Source of the DNA: Chlorophyllum brunneum
Lineage: Eukaryota; Basidiomycota; Agaricomycetes; Agaricales; Agaricaceae
Direction of reading: 5' to 3'
Length of the DNA stretch: 64,000 nt
NCBI GenBank assembly: GCA_963576785.1
Contig: OY756139.1
Coordinates: forward strand, 310,001 to 374,000
The position numbers and the translations under genes are program-made. The notes beneath the pieces are model-generated. The model was not told the origin of the DNA, did not search any database, and saw only the letters and a program-made list of their open reading frames with translations. Numbering within the stretch: the first letter of the stretch is position 1; each line of letters opens with the position of its first letter. Shown here piece by piece: positions 22,688-34,391 of this stretch.

Positions 22688-24206
22688 ATGCCCTTTACTG
22701 CCCTCGTCCAGAGGCAGTTTTCTTTGCGTAGCATTATGCAGACGCATGATGCCATCACTATCGGACAAACCCGGGGGATAACGACAACTTCAAATCGAAG
22801 GAGGATCATCAAGGAAAATTCGCGAGAGCAGAGGGTAGGTAACGCCAAGGCCTGCCCTCCGACATGGATTATCCATCTTAATTCACTCCGCGACCGTTCC
22901 TTCTGCACAACTTCGACTAGCGCCGCACATTCAGCGAGCTTGCTTCGCTCAACTACACGTTCTCTTAACCCGCAGCAGATATCACATCACTCGACTATTA
23001 AGCCCACTGCGGGTACCACGGTTCAGACCCGTCAATGCAAGACTTCTGCTCAGTACATCAAGGACATTGAGGAGCTTGTTCAGGGAAATACCACGTTCAG
23101 ACAAGAGACGTTGAGCAATCACCCAAAGTTTTTCGAGGAGTCTGCTAAAGGACAGAGTGAGTGTTACCTGGACTCTATTCTTTCATCGTATTGACGCACT
23201 TTGACGCCTAGCACCACCATACATGTTAATTGACTGTTCCGATAGTCGGTGAGCTATTTGGCTTTGGTAGTAAGGGACGCTTATATTGACGGTTAGCTAA
23301 GGGTAGCTGAACAAGCCATATTTGACGCTCGACCTGGTACAATGTTCACATCCGGATCCATTGCAAACCAGTTTCACGAGTGGGATTTAAATTCGTGCGT
23401 TGACGTCACTCTGTTGTTGTGTTTCTGTCTGATCGACCTGATCACATAGAAATTCGGTTCTCTCGTACGCCGTCGAAACTCTTGAAGTCAGACACGTCAT
23501 TGTGATGGGACATTACGGATGTGGTGGGGTAGCCGCGTCGATGCTACCCGTGTCATTACCCTTGGAACATCCAGCCCACATCGCAGTCCAAACTTGGATT
23601 CAACCCATTCGTGAGATATACCAGACTTCAACTCGGTATGCCTATTTTTATCACTGCCCGTCTGTCCACGTCACTGACCCTCTTGTAAGACCAGAAATCA
23701 GTGCTCATCGGGATGGGTACAAAAGTACCCCTTTAACAGAGCTTCCTGGCCTTCACGATCGTACGTCCTGACAAAGTCGAATGTTTCGTGGCTTAACGTT
23801 TCCCACTTATAGGTGCATTCCGCGCGCTAGTCGAAGAAAATGTCAAAGCAAATGTGAACCGTATCGCTCGGTCCTACGTCATGCGTGATGTACGCGTCTT
23901 TCCACATTCCCAATCCCCCAACTCCCTGACACCTATTAGCACTACGCATCACTCACGGTTCCATCACCACCGTCCTCTCACATCTTCGAAGACACAAACC
24001 CGAATTCACTCAAAGGTACACATGTGTTCATTCATGGGTGGGTGTATGATTTGGAAAATGGTGAAGTGATGGATTTGAATGTGACTGTTGGACCGCCTGG
24101 GAGAGAGATTCCGGAGAGTCCGTGGCCGAGTTGTGAGGTTAGGGAAAGAGAGAAGTTGGAGGCGAGGGAAGCGAACCTGAAGGGTAAAGAGGGGAAGGAT
24201 TGTTAG
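22688..24206 (+). pseudogene. Beta-carbonic anhydrase-like gene, zinc site damaged
   Basis: Carbonic anhydrases of the beta class bind zinc through Cys-x-Asp-x-Arg plus His-x2-Cys. The second half is well kept: EELVQGNTTFRQETLSNHP, AEQAIFDARPGTMFTSGSIANQFHEWDLNS, then after an intron YAVETLEVRHVIVMGHYGCGGVAAS (His-x2-Cys present), FRALVEENVKANVNRIA and GWVYDLENGEVMDL. Where CSDSR should stand (about 23243..23275) the frame reads FGFGSKGR. It then meets an in-frame TGA and about 22 extra bases before VAEQ resumes. Cys and Asp of the zinc site are therefore missing. The ~110-residue N-terminal extension looks like a mitochondrial presequence. Unless an unseen exon supplies CSDSR, this copy cannot be catalytic. 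Confidence 0.7.
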
Positions 24207-24664
24207 GGAGTGAGGATGTGACGAAGTGTGGTATGATTTCTTGTAGGTTGTGTTTCTTGGTATTTGATGTCGGAGGAATTACAACAGCCTTCGGTAACCC
24301 TGATGCTGTCGGATGAGTTATCGTAAATTATCAGCGGGAAAGGCAGATGAGCCAGGGTTGGGTTGCTTATCACAGCGCTTCTTCGAAGTGAAGTTACAAC
24401 TTACAGTACTTAGGTATCAGGTAGGTATGATACGTAGACAATAAAAAGGATCCACCTGGGGTATGAGGGGCAGCTCAAATTCTAATGCGTCTCATCATTC
24501 GAATACGTTCCCTGTCGCGATAGGACGGGATTCTACCATTTTATTTACGCGCACTAACCATGGGGCGAACTTTCGGATTTTACTACAATACAACTGGCGG
24601 GAGGATGTACGTCGGATCATTGACCAACAGACAGACAAGTGCTTACAAAAGAGTGTTGATACTC
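24207..24664. other. Intergenic region
   Basis: 3' region shared by the convergent carbonic anhydrase-like gene and the DUF6533-like remnant. No exon recognised. Confidence 0.45.
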
Positions 24665-25290
24665 CTAAACATCGGTTACAGTCGACCCGTTCTCTTCCTG
24701 TGTTGAACCATGTCGAAACCGCAGGACGGAATGCACATCTCGCGACACCAGAGATTCCGTCAAGTTGCAGTCAGCCTCGCGAAGATTGAGTATCAGTCGC
24801 ATTCCCTGAATCGCGAGATTATAGTACATGATCAACTGAATGCGGAAGAATGACTTTACCGACAAGTAGGTCGTAACAGTAAGCCACCTATTAATGCAAA
24901 TTAGTGGGATATAAAATATAGGTATAACAACTCGCAGACTCCAGTCAATTACAGTGAGGGCTTGTCTATCACTGATAAGACCAGAAATGAACTCAAGAAG
25001 CGAAAACACTGTTCCGGATAAGTCTTAATATGAAAATTCTATAATAGAAGTCTTATTTTGTCCACCTACACAGGAATCTAGGATCTAATTAGTACTATGT
25101 CCCAGATGGATAGCCAACTATGCCCTACTTACGGAATCAGGAACAGTGTCCCATCACGATAGAAAATGTAGATGAGTGGCTTGAGCTTTTTCATGTCCCA
25201 TAATGTCTTGTGAAATGGCTGGCCAACAGATGCGGACTCCTTAAGCAACTGCACAAGCCTGATTAGCATTAGGATGACTTCAACGCTTGT
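24665..25290 (-). pseudogene. DUF6533-like membrane protein, C-terminal remnant
   Basis: Two exon-like stretches on the minus strand resemble the C-terminal half of the fungal DUF6533 membrane-protein family. One is at about 25270..25140 (VQLLKESASVGQPFHKTLW...YIFYRDGTLFLIP, followed by a GTAAGT donor). The other ends with MYYNLAIQGMRLILNLREAD at about 24850..24750, the typical 'RLILNLRE' tail. The upstream part is cut by a solo LTR at 25571. A hydrophobic stretch TLKVLLILHICTLWHQN at about 26045 may be an earlier exon of the same gene. Frames are broken between parts. Assigned by motif memory only. Confidence 0.45.
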
Positions 25291-25570
25291 AGACAATAAT
25301 CAGGTGATACTATGTGAGAATGCACCAAGCTCAACTTTTAGGCAGAGAAGGAAGGTAGTACGGACTTACATAACTGCTACCCCTGTTTGAATATCTGATC
25401 TTAGTACAATTCCTCTATTGCAGCCATGAAGTAGGAATGCATTGATTATGTTCATACCCAAACTGACAATGACATGTGTAATGCCAGTCTAATACCATCT
25501 CAATCATCAAGTGAAATACTGGAAGAAGATTTCATAGACTTACTGTAATTTCAGCTTACAAGACCAATAC

Positions 25571-25875
25571 TGTTACAACCTTAGTCTAGAACTCAGGTTG
25601 CAAGTCTTTGGATAAAGACAAGGAAGTAGAGAGAAGAGTAAGGGATGATACAATTGGTAAAGTGTAAGGAATACATCAAGTATTACTACACTTTATATAC
25701 TAGTGGTGAGTACTAAGAATAAGGGAATAGAGTAAAGGAGTCATAGGGGATGAGTAGAATGAGTCAGTAAGAGTACAGCCATAAGGGATAAAACAGGAGA
25801 TGAAATGGATACACAAGAATGATGAGTATGATGGGTGTATGATAGGAATGTAATGTCTATTTACAGTTCATAACA
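25571..25875 (-). repeat. Solo GypA LTR with target duplication
   Basis: A full-length GypA LTR (305 bp) in minus orientation, TGTTACAACC...TTCATAACA on the plus strand. It is flanked by a perfect AATAC at 25566..25570 and 25876..25880. No element interior is attached, so it is a solo LTR inside the DUF6533-like remnant. Confidence 0.9.
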
Positions 25876-26135
25876 AATACTATTAATGTAGTTTTTTCTC
25901 CTATGAGGCTCAACTGTACATACCAAATGTGAAAACAAATAAAACAATTGTGACTGTCTATTTTCAGTGTAAGCCTGAATATGATGTACTAAAATCCTAC
26001 TGATAAGGTTTTGGTGCCATAGTGTGCAAATATGCAGTATCAGAAGGACTTTTAGTGTTGCTGGGAAAGGTACATCCAGACAGCTAATATCATTCAATAT
26101 TACTTTATATATAGCATGGTGGAGGACACTTACAG

Positions 26136-26566
26136 TGTTTGAACAGCACAGTACTATGCAGTAACAGATGTATAATCTGACTTACTGATAAAGGTAGTTA
26201 GCAGATAGTTAAGTGAACTAGTAGGAGTTACTGTGAGTTGAGTAGAGTAAGGGTAGAAATCAAGTAGATTGTCTAAAAAAATATAAGGGAATACATTCTG
26301 CTTTATATACTAAGTGTCTGGGTAGCAAACCCCAAGACCTACAAGTAATAACTATGCATAATGAGTCAGTAATAACTACAAAGTCCCTTGAAACACTGCA
26401 ATATCATCAGCAGTGTCCAGTAGCATAATTGAAGCAACAGCAATCAGTCAGCTCATGAAATATATAAGAGAAAGGTGCATAATGTGAGTCAGAGGGTGCA
26501 GCCTTGATGTCAAATATTAGATGAATAATATACTGAAGAGCTAGTCACAAAGTGCAAATGACAACA
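26136..26566 (-). repeat. Solo CopC LTR with target duplication
   Basis: This is the reverse complement of the CopC LTRs at 28387 and 58267; it shares GGGTAGCAAACCC and the GAACAGCACAGTA-type end. It is flanked by a perfect TACAG at 26131..26135 and 26567..26571. A solo LTR. Confidence 0.88.
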
Positions 26567-26571
26567 TACAG

Positions 26572-27699
26572 ATGTCCAAAAAATGCAAAACCAATCACAC
26601 AACTGATATTGTAATGTGGTAAAACTGGTTCTAAATGTTGGAGACTGTTCACTTACCCCTATCAGATCATAGGTAAAAGCTATGACCAAAGAAGAAAAAA
26701 AGAAATCTCACAGAATGTTGGATGAAGTTATCCTGTCTCACTAACAGTATCTATCAGCAGCTATCCAAGCATGATAAGAAGAAGAGATCAAACTCACTAT
26801 AAACAATGATTCTGAGTATATCAATCTGTGTGACTAGTTTAGTAATACCACAAAATGCTCATATTACACTCAGGCTAGCCCAGAAGTGGAGGGAAAAGTA
26901 AACAATCTGAATCAGTGACCATTTACCACTATATCAGACAGCAAGTTAGAAGACAAGGGGATGAGATGGTATATGGGACATACTGATACATGTGTTTTTC
27001 CTGCAGCCTGGTGAGCTAGACCCCCAGTATATGGCAATGTTATGCTACTCACTTCTTGAGGTATGACATGGAAGGTCTCATAAACAAGTAGTGCAACTCC
27101 AGCAACTGAATGTCCTCAAGAAAGGGTACTCAAGAATGACAGGGATCTGTACATACAGTCAATGTATCCATTGAGATGTGTTAGGTAGAAGTTGGTAGCA
27201 TAGTCCTAGGCTGTCAGACTCCATTCCACCATTTTTGCTGTGAGGTCTTGATATTGTTGAGTGGGTCATGAACAACCCACCTTTATATACTGCATGCATT
27301 TCTATTTCAAGTTAACATAGAGCCTTCTGCAGTCACAGGGACATCCTAACTATTCTGGGTACAAGGTTAAGGATGTGTGCTGTTAGAATCATAGCACACC
27401 CTCTATTGAATATCATACCTCTATTGAATATCACACAATAAAGGATCAGCTTCCAATGTTAATTGTGTCAGGTGCATTGTGAGGGATACAGAAGTCAGGT
27501 GAGTGTGATAGATAAATCTCTAAGGCCAGGTGTTCATTCTCTCAGCCCTGGGGAGACTTGGTTGATCATTTGGCAAGCTCTGAAGTTACAACTAGAGAGT
27601 AGGAATCAAGAATATTGGTATCTATCTTATCCACACACTAATGTCTTGTATATTGATACAGTTGGATCTGCTAATTGACTAGACCCCATTGCCGACAAT
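26572..27699. other. AT-rich decayed sequence, no gene recognised
   Basis: Low-GC sequence with short frames only. It may include decayed upstream exons of the DUF6533-like gene (minus strand near 26650) and the left part of the carbonic anhydrase relic, but I cannot align it with confidence. A short direct repeat, CCTCTATTGAATATCA, occurs twice at about 27411..27435. Confidence 0.4.
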
Positions 27700-28386
27700 C
27701 TTCAATTCATTGTGTCCAGATATCCATGACTACAGCCTGTTGAACAGACTACCTTACTAGGAACAAGGTCACAGTATGTGTACACTTGTTTATTCCCATC
27801 CTTGGTACTGCAGTGCATCTCACTATGGCCCAAGCACTAGAAGGGTCAATTTTGTCTCCTGATCCCTTGCTTGGGCAGGAATGAGAAAAGATAAAACATT
27901 AAGTATAGATTTAATTTATGTAAATGTTAAGATTCATTCCTTCATCCATTTGTAGCTGTGACCTGGTTTGGTTGTGTGTACCACATGCAACAAATCAATG
28001 GGTGGAAGAAAACCTTGTCAAGCAAGGAAATATCAAAATAAAATTCCCCAAGACTACCAGGTAGATAATCTTGGCCAGGATCAAACTGAGGATCTTTCAA
28101 CTCAGCCTATCAGCCCTCACATGATTTCTTCTATGTCTGTCTCGTGTTTTTCACAGTTCTCATCCAGAGGACTCTTTCTTTGCATAACCCTAGGAAGGTA
28201 TATGATGCAATTTTCATTGAACAAATTTGGGTCATAAATATCACTTGAAGTCAAAGGTCTAGGATACTAGGCAGGAGGTTCCAAAAATAGCACCCATATT
28301 GGTGCTCCAGCATGGATCCATTTTTGGTTCCTTCTGATAGCATACATTCTGCACATTCAACAGGCTTGCTTAGCTCTGCTATATAT
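27700..28386 (+). pseudogene. Degenerate duplicate of the carbonic anhydrase 5' region
   Basis: Aligns in order with 22390..22960: ACAGTATGTGTACNCTT, TC(G/A)TCCAGAGG, TTTCTTTGC(G/A)TA, TTCCTTCTG, GCACATTCA and GCTTGCTT. In translation, SSRGSFLCVALCRRMM at the functional-looking locus corresponds to SSRGLFLCITLGRYMM here. Differences are largely C to T and G to A. The relic is interrupted at 28386 by CopC and resumes at 58711..58731, where CACATTCTGTCACCC matches CACGTTCTCTTAACCC of the parental copy. The left limit is approximate. Confidence 0.7.
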
Positions 28387-28821
28387 TGCTATCATTTGTG
28401 CTTACCATAGTTGCATTCCATATAACTAGCTCCACAGTATATTATTCATCTAATATTTGTCATCGAGGCTGCACCCTCTGACTCACATTATGTACCTCTT
28501 CCTCATGTATTTCATGAGCTGACTGATTGCTGTTGCTTCAATTATGCTACTAGACACTACTGATGATATTGCAATGTTTCAAGGGACTCCGTAGTTATTA
28601 CTGACTTATTATTACTTGTAGGTCTTAGGGTTTGCTACCCAGACAATTAGTATGTAAAGTAGCATGTATTTCTTTATATTGGAATAAGACAATCTACTCA
28701 ATTTCTACCTCACTCTACTCGACTCACAGCAACTCCTACTAGTACTCAACTATCCTACTAACCAACCTATCAGTAAGTCAGATCATCCATCTGCTACTGC
28801 ATGTTACTATGCTGTTCAATA
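28387..28821 (+). repeat. CopC 5' LTR
   Basis: 435 bp, TGCTATCATTTG...GCTGTTCAATA, matching the 3' LTR at 58267..58710. Shared blocks include GGTCTTAGGGTTTGCTACCC and AGTAAGTCAGATCATCCATC. The terminal TG..CA is mutated to TG..TA here. Confidence 0.88.
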
Positions 28822-28836
28822 GGTTATGGGCCCCAG
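28822..28836 (+). promoter_or_regulatory. CopC primer binding site, half-tRNA-iMet type
   Basis: GGTTATGGGCCCCAG directly follows the LTR. GGTTATGGGCCC is complementary to the anticodon-stem/loop segment GGGCCCAUAACC of eukaryotic initiator Met tRNA, the internal primer used by Drosophila copia. The complementarity is seen; the priming mode is inferred from that family. Confidence 0.75.
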
Positions 28837-28973
28837 ATTGCCTGCTCTCCATGTGCCATAACTGGCCATAAGTAGGTCATAGATAGGCTAATCTGACCAG
28901 TCCTGTAGAGTATAGTCTTTCTAGCCCATCCCTCTAACATGACTCAATTGTTTCATACTCTATTGAAGGCTTC

Positions 28974-29266
28974 TGTTATGAACTATAGATAGACAGTACA
29001 TTCCTATCATGCGCCCATCACATTTATCATTCCTATATATCTGTTTCATCCCTTATGGCTGTACCCTCATTGACTCATTCTACTCATCCCCTATGACTCC
29101 TTTACTCTGACCCTTTATTCTTAGTTCATACCACTAGTATATAAAGTGTAGTAATACTTGATGTATTCCTTACACTTTACCAATTGTATCATCCCTTACT
29201 CTCTTCTCTACTTTCTTGTCTTTATCCAAAGACTTGCAACCTGAGTCCTAGACTAAGGTCATAACG
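28974..29266 (+). repeat. GypA copy 1 5' LTR
   Basis: Starts TGTTATGAACTATAG and ends ATAACG (terminal CA changed to CG). The predicted mRNA start ACACTTTACCAA is at 29172..29183 and the complementary primer site TTGGTAAAGTGT at 29268..29279. Confidence 0.9.
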
Positions 29267-29359
29267 TTTGGTAAAGTGTCATTCGACTCACCTTACAAGA
29301 GAGGTGCCACTATTTGTAGCTAGGCTTGGAATAATAGCCTCCAACCAGGACAACAGTAT

Positions 29360-30010
29360 ATGAGCAGCAGTAGCTCATCGAGAACACCGAGAAGACCAAG
29401 AGCTCCGAGACCAACAGATATCCAGGGATCACCAGTAACCACTGGATCCAAATGATGAACAGAACCAGAAATCCCTGAAGGCCTTAAATGGCAGAAATCT
29501 GACCACAGTATAGAAGAAGATACAGCTCTTTTTGAGACCCTATTCAACATAGAAGTTGCCAAGACCACATTCAACATAGAAGTTGGCAAGACCCCATTCA
29601 ATACAGAAATTGCCAAAGCCACATCCAACATAGAAGTCGCCGAGACCTACAAAAACAAACACAGTGAACCAGAAACAGAATCAGAGATGGCCAATGAAAT
29701 CAACTTCCCAAAGAACCTAGCCCCAGAACCAAGATATTTCAATGGAGATAGAACCAAGTTTGACAATTGGTGGAGAGCGATGTCATTATGGACACTTTTC
29801 AACAAAATCGATGACAACAAACAAAAGATAATTGGAATACTAGCCCAAATGAAAGGGGAACTCACAGGCCCCTATGCCAATGCCAAATTACAAATGATTC
29901 AAGATAAGAAAATGCTGGCATTTGAGGACTTCGCAAAGGAAATAGTAGCCACCTTCTCCTTGGGGAATAGGAAAGCAATAGCAGAAGGGGAAATTGAGTT
30001 GTTCAAATAG
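29360..30010 (+). pseudogene. GypA copy 1 gag, N-terminal part
   Basis: Starts MSSSSSSRTPRRPRAPRP and continues through two adjacent TGA codons to TESEMANEINFPKNLAPEP and FDNWWRAMSLWTLFNKI, the GypA capsid start. It ends at a TAG after IELFK, where other copies read FKQGKRNT. The zinc knuckles are deleted. Confidence 0.8.
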
Positions 30011-30037
30011 GGAAAGAGGAACACCGCAGACTAAAAT

Positions 30038-31166
30038 GCAAAAGTCTTTAACAAACTCGACATCATCTGGTAAATACAATAATGTTAGGATAAGAGAAGG
30101 TGATGAATGGAAAGCAGCATTTGTAATGAACAACGGGCTATTTGAACCAATGGTCATGTTTTTTGGAATGAGTAACTCGCCAGCAATGTTCCAAAGGATG
30201 ATGAACACTGTCTTTCGGGAAATGCTACATGAAGGAGCAGTTGTCAACTACATGGACGATTTCGTCATACTGGGAATTACGCAACAGGAACTTGAAGACA
30301 GAACAAAACGATTTCTCGACATTGCGGCGAAATACCAACTATATTTCAAAAGATCGAAATGTGTATTTGATGCAAAAGAAATACCTATACTAGGATTTGT
30401 GGTTGGACAAGACAGCGTTAAAATGGAGGAGGAGAAAGTGAAAGTGGTGAAAGAATGGCCAATACCCAAATCCCTAAAAGATGTCGAAAAATTCCTAGGA
30501 TTCACAAACTTCTACCGACGATTCATTCATGACTTCAGCAACATAGCAGCCCCACTACACGAGTTGAAGAAAAAAGACATGCAATGGGCATGGAAGGAAC
30601 AACAACAACAAGCCTTCGAAAGGATCAAGGAAAAGATCACAAGCGAACCGGTATTAGCAATGCCACAGGACAAGGGTCAATACAGGGTAGAAGTAGATGT
30701 ATCAGGATATGGAGTAGGCGCAGTATTATTGCAAAAACAAGAAGAACATTGGCACCCAATTGCATTCCATTCAAGAATAATAACACCCGTAGAACGAAAC
30801 TATCAGATCTATGATAAAGAGTTACTCGCCATTCGAGAAGCAATCAAGACCTGGAGACAATATCTACTTGACACAGACAAACCATTCAAAATATGGACCA
30901 ATCACAAAAACCTGGAATATTTCCGAAAACTACAACAACTCACAGGACGACAAGCGAGGTGGCAAATGGAGCTACAAGAATACCATTACATGCTGAAACA
31001 TATCCCTAAAAAAACTAACACAAAAGCCGATGTCTTGTCAAGACTAACAAAAACGGATACTACTCAAGACAATACCGACATCACCCTACTACCCGACCAC
31101 TTATTCAACAATAGACGATCACCACAATTCGACAAATTTGGGAAATCTCAGGGGAAGAAGATCTGA
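30038..31166 (+). pseudogene. GypA copy 1 RT-RNase H fragment
   Basis: After the first deletion the pol frame is open for about 370 residues. RT palm: VRIREGDEWKAAF, FFGMSNSPAMFQRMM, then the catalytic YMDDF at about 30250. RT thumb: FLGFTNFYRRFIHDFS. RNase [47 protein letters not shown]. The normal RT start and the LDI-GY region are gone (the W-GY site reads W-stop). The open RNase H shows the ancestral ERNYQIYD that is stopped twice in GypA-P. Confidence 0.85.
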
Positions 31167-31561
31167 AACACCAAATACGAAAGGAGACAAGAAGAGAAAC
31201 ACAATGGCTAAAAGAAAAAGAAAAGTGACCAAAGGAGATATGGGAAACAAATGGGATACCAATGTTCGAAGGAAGGATATATGTTCCACCCAACAACCAA
31301 ATACGACAAGAAATACTACAACAACACCACAACAAAACAGATATAGGACACCTGGGACAATATCGAATGATCAAACTCCTTAAACAGAGTTATTGGTGGT
31401 CCCAGATGCGCAGCAATGTCAAATGATACATCCGAGGATGTGAAGCATGCCAATGAAATAAAATACTCCGAACAAGACTGACAACACATCTCCATCCATT
31501 ACCAACACCAGCGGAACCTTGGGAAGAAATATCAATCGACAAATCTGTCCCAGACCATTTA

Positions 31562-31906
31562 ATGGAACCGGACATGCAAGATGAAGTAGACCACCTCCTT
31601 ATACAACTACCTGATATGGACCCGCCACCCAAACCAACAATATTCAATCTGCCTCCATCTTATCTTACACTTAAGGATGGAGGACAGTTCAAAGAAAACT
31701 ATTGGGAAGAAATAATACACAACCTCGTCGCAGCCAAAACAAACAATACTGCTACGTTCAAAGGATGCATCATAGCCCTCTTTAGAGGAGGCCAAGACCA
31801 CGCCCCCTTTTGGATTGGATGTCGACGCAAATCAGGAACTCCGATGATTGGTCCCACCAAATATCAACTTATCAACACCTTACACAAAGAACAAGATGAC
31901 AAGTAG
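31562..31906 (+). pseudogene. GypA copy 1 ORF3, C-terminal part
   Basis: 114 residues corresponding to the end of ORF3 in GypA-P, including DHLLIQLPDMDPPPKP, GGQFKENYWEEIIHNL and FWIGCRRKSGTPMIGPTK. It is open where GypA-P has a TAA (reads RGGQDHAPFW), which gives the original reading. Confidence 0.75.
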
Positions 31907-31949
31907 GCTATGGTACTTCATGGGGTCATGAAAGTAAAAAGGGAGGTAT

Positions 31950-32242
31950 TGTTATGAACTATAGATAGACAGTACATTCCTATCATGCGCCCATCACATT
32001 TATCATTCCTACATATCTGTTTCATCTGTTATGGCTGTACCCTCATTGACTCATTCTACTCGTCCCCTATAACTCCTTTACTCTGATCCTTTATTCTTAG
32101 TTCGTACCACTAGTATATAAAGTGTAGTAATACTTGATGTATTCCTTACACTTTACTAATCGTATCATCCCTTACTCTCTTCTCTACTTTCTTGTCTTTA
32201 TCCAAAGACTTGCAACCTGAGTCCTAGACTAAGGTTGTAACA
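31950..32242 (+). repeat. GypA copy 1 3' LTR
   Basis: Preceded by the polypurine tract AAAAAGGGAGG (31937..31947). Nearly the same as the 5' LTR of this copy (shared CGCCCATCACATTTATC), as expected for sisters. The mRNA-start motif is mutated to ACACTTTACTAA. Confidence 0.9.
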
Positions 32243-32337
32243 GCTTCCTTATATGGGTTCATAGCTTGAACAGTGTAGTGGCACAGATCTGATTGCCCAC
32301 AAATCTGATTGCTAATTAAGTCTATTTTTAGACTACA

Positions 32338-33842
32338 ATGTCTTCCCCTATCTCCGTAGTACTTAGCTTGATCCCCATTCTCTCCAGTACCACCAATTAT
32401 AATGAGTGGGCAGATTGGATGCAGGACGCCCTTGCCTTGGTCTCTGCCAATGGAACCTCTGTGATTGGCAATGAGTTCTTGCTGACTCCCCTGTTACAAA
32501 TCCACACTCTCATCCCTGCCTATGCAATCATTCCCCCTCCTACAGGGTAGGATGCAATCAAATATGCCACACATATTTGCATGCATTGCATTGTTTACTC
32601 AATCATAAAGAGTAAACTTCCTGCTGAAATGATCAAAGGGAACCTCCCTGACATAACAGTATGTGGGTGTACTTGTGCACTGCATATGGCTTAGAGTCCA
32701 TCTCTGGCCTCTATTCTAAGTATCTCAAGACGATCCACTTCCATTTCCATCTGAATGAGGACCCATCCAGTCCAATCGCCAAGCTTGCTGTTCTGTATGA
32801 ACAGCTCAATGCAAATAGCAATTGTGCTATACCCAAGATTATCAAAGTCATGACTCTTCTCTCCAGCATTCTGAATGCCTGGAACATCATCACTTCCTTC
32901 CTCATGGTAAACACTCAGATCCCCACCATGACCTTTGCTTTGGTCTGCAGGGTGATCATGAACCACTGGTCAATGCTCAAAGCAAACCAGTCAGTCAATA
33001 AGTTTACCGGTGTTAAACCACAATGCGCACCCCCTCATTATTAGGGGCAGTAGCAGTAGCAGCAGCATAGTCCCCCACAGAAGCAGCAGTTGCACCCTCA
33101 GCAGCAGCAGCGCAATCCCCCACAGAAGCAGTAGCCTCAGGAGGATGGTGAGAAGAAGAAGAGGCAATGCGGTGCAAGGGGCAGCAGCAAAGGCCGAGCT
33201 AATGAGGTTGATGCTGGGCAACCAGCTCCCTCTGGAAATAACACCAGGCAACCAGCATACACCATGGACTCAGTCAACTTTGGCTTTGCCAAGTTGACTA
33301 CCAATCCAAAAAAGAGTACTCACAGCCTCATCAGCAAGACACAGTCCTCTGTATCTCTCCTACTTTCCCTTCTTTTGTGGATGACAAATCCTGCCTAAAA
33401 GAAATCTCAAGATCCCTGGTGCCACCCATCTCCATACATGGCTGCCAAGATGAAAGCCTTGGATCTCTACAAGAAGCGAATGGAAAATACTTTCCTCCCC
33501 TGTCTAGCCTCTCCTGTGATGGCCGCCTCCATCATGAAGGTTAACAACCTGTTCAGTGCCACTCTGGCAGCCACTCCAGTCATGAGCATTCCAGCTCTGA
33601 CTGCCGTCAAGACAATCGAGGAGGATGCAGTGTCAATGGGATCAGAGAACAAGGACTACTCCAATGAAGCAATAGTAGGTAAGCCAAATCTTGCTAGCTC
33701 TTCACACAAATCTGAAGATCACTGCAGGAGTATCATATACATCACTGATGTCCAAGGAAACTCTCAACTGGGTGCACAGAATGCAACCTCAGCCAATGTA
33801 GATTCTTGGATAAATAGTCAGACCAATTATGTACATGTGTGA
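32338..33842 (+). pseudogene. CopC gag, degenerate
   Basis: Starts MSSPISVVLSLIPILSSTTN with a Copia gag-like NYNEWADWMQDAL. Frames change near 32550 and 32660. It then continues through LNEDPSSPIAKLAVLYEQLN and a Gln-rich stretch (33040..33130) to AAKMKALDLYKKRMEN and a Ser-rich linker. No intact zinc knuckle is seen. Several stops and shifts. Confidence 0.65.
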
Positions 33843-33970
33843 TTATGTAAATCTTCAGAAATAATATTTTCTCCTCTGTTTTCAAGAATGAAGAACACAT
33901 GTGAAATAACACATAGCTGCAGTAGTGCATGTGGATGCATAATGAATAGGTGACCTTGTAAAATAAGTGA

Positions 33971-34385
33971 TGAATGGCTTTTGGACTCTGGTACCTCCCT
34001 CAATGTTACTCCAAACAAGAGGGATATTGTCAATGTTGTCGAAGGTTCTTTTGGATCAGTGCAGATTGCAGATGGATCCACACTCTCTATTGGATCCTAT
34101 GGCACTGTCTATTTAGAGACAGAAGTAAAACTTGAGTCTGGCAAAGTTCAGCAGCATACTTTGCATTTTTGCCCAGTATATCACATACCAAAGTTAGATA
34201 TGAGACTTCTCTTGACTGGATCCATCATGAATAAAACCAGTTTGATTGTAGAAATATCAAATGGGAAGACCATCATTTGTGATGTTTGTGGTAAACCATT
34301 CCTGAGCAGACAATGTTGCCAGGGTGCTTCTTCAAACCAAGTTCACTTTGTAAACATGCGTATCTTGCATGATGGAGATCTTTGA
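33971..34385 (+). pseudogene. CopC protease and linker
   Basis: EWLLDSGTSLNVTPNKRD is the Copia aspartic protease active-site block (DSG). It is followed by VEGSFGSVQIADGSTLSIGS, typical of the Copia protease C-terminus, and the linker YHIPKLDMRLLLTGSIM before integrase. The DSGT site is intact. Confidence 0.8.
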
Positions 34386-34391
34386 TTCTCT

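Larger units (their letters stand above)
28974..32242 (+). mobile_element. GypA copy 1, internally deleted Gypsy element
   Basis: LTRs at 28974..29266 and 31950..32242, and a perfect target duplication GCTTC at 28969..28973 and 32243..32247. It is 3.27 kb against about 6.33 kb for GypA-P. Two deletions removed the gag C-terminus through early RT (junction near 30034) and most of integrase through the chromodomain and early ORF3 (junction near 31540, in ATCGAC). It sits in the CopC leader between primer site and gag. Confidence 0.92.

Noticed and set aside
24665..27000. The whole AT-rich stretch considered as one intact DUF6533 gene with large introns
   Set aside because: Only C-terminal blocks are convincing. 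Upstream parts are cut by two solo LTRs and frames do not join.
28236..28340. Imperfect hairpin with CCAAAAAT and ATTTTTGG arms, considered as a MITE end
   Set aside because: The arms are only 8 bp, there is no target duplication, and the stretch falls within the carbonic anhydrase relic.
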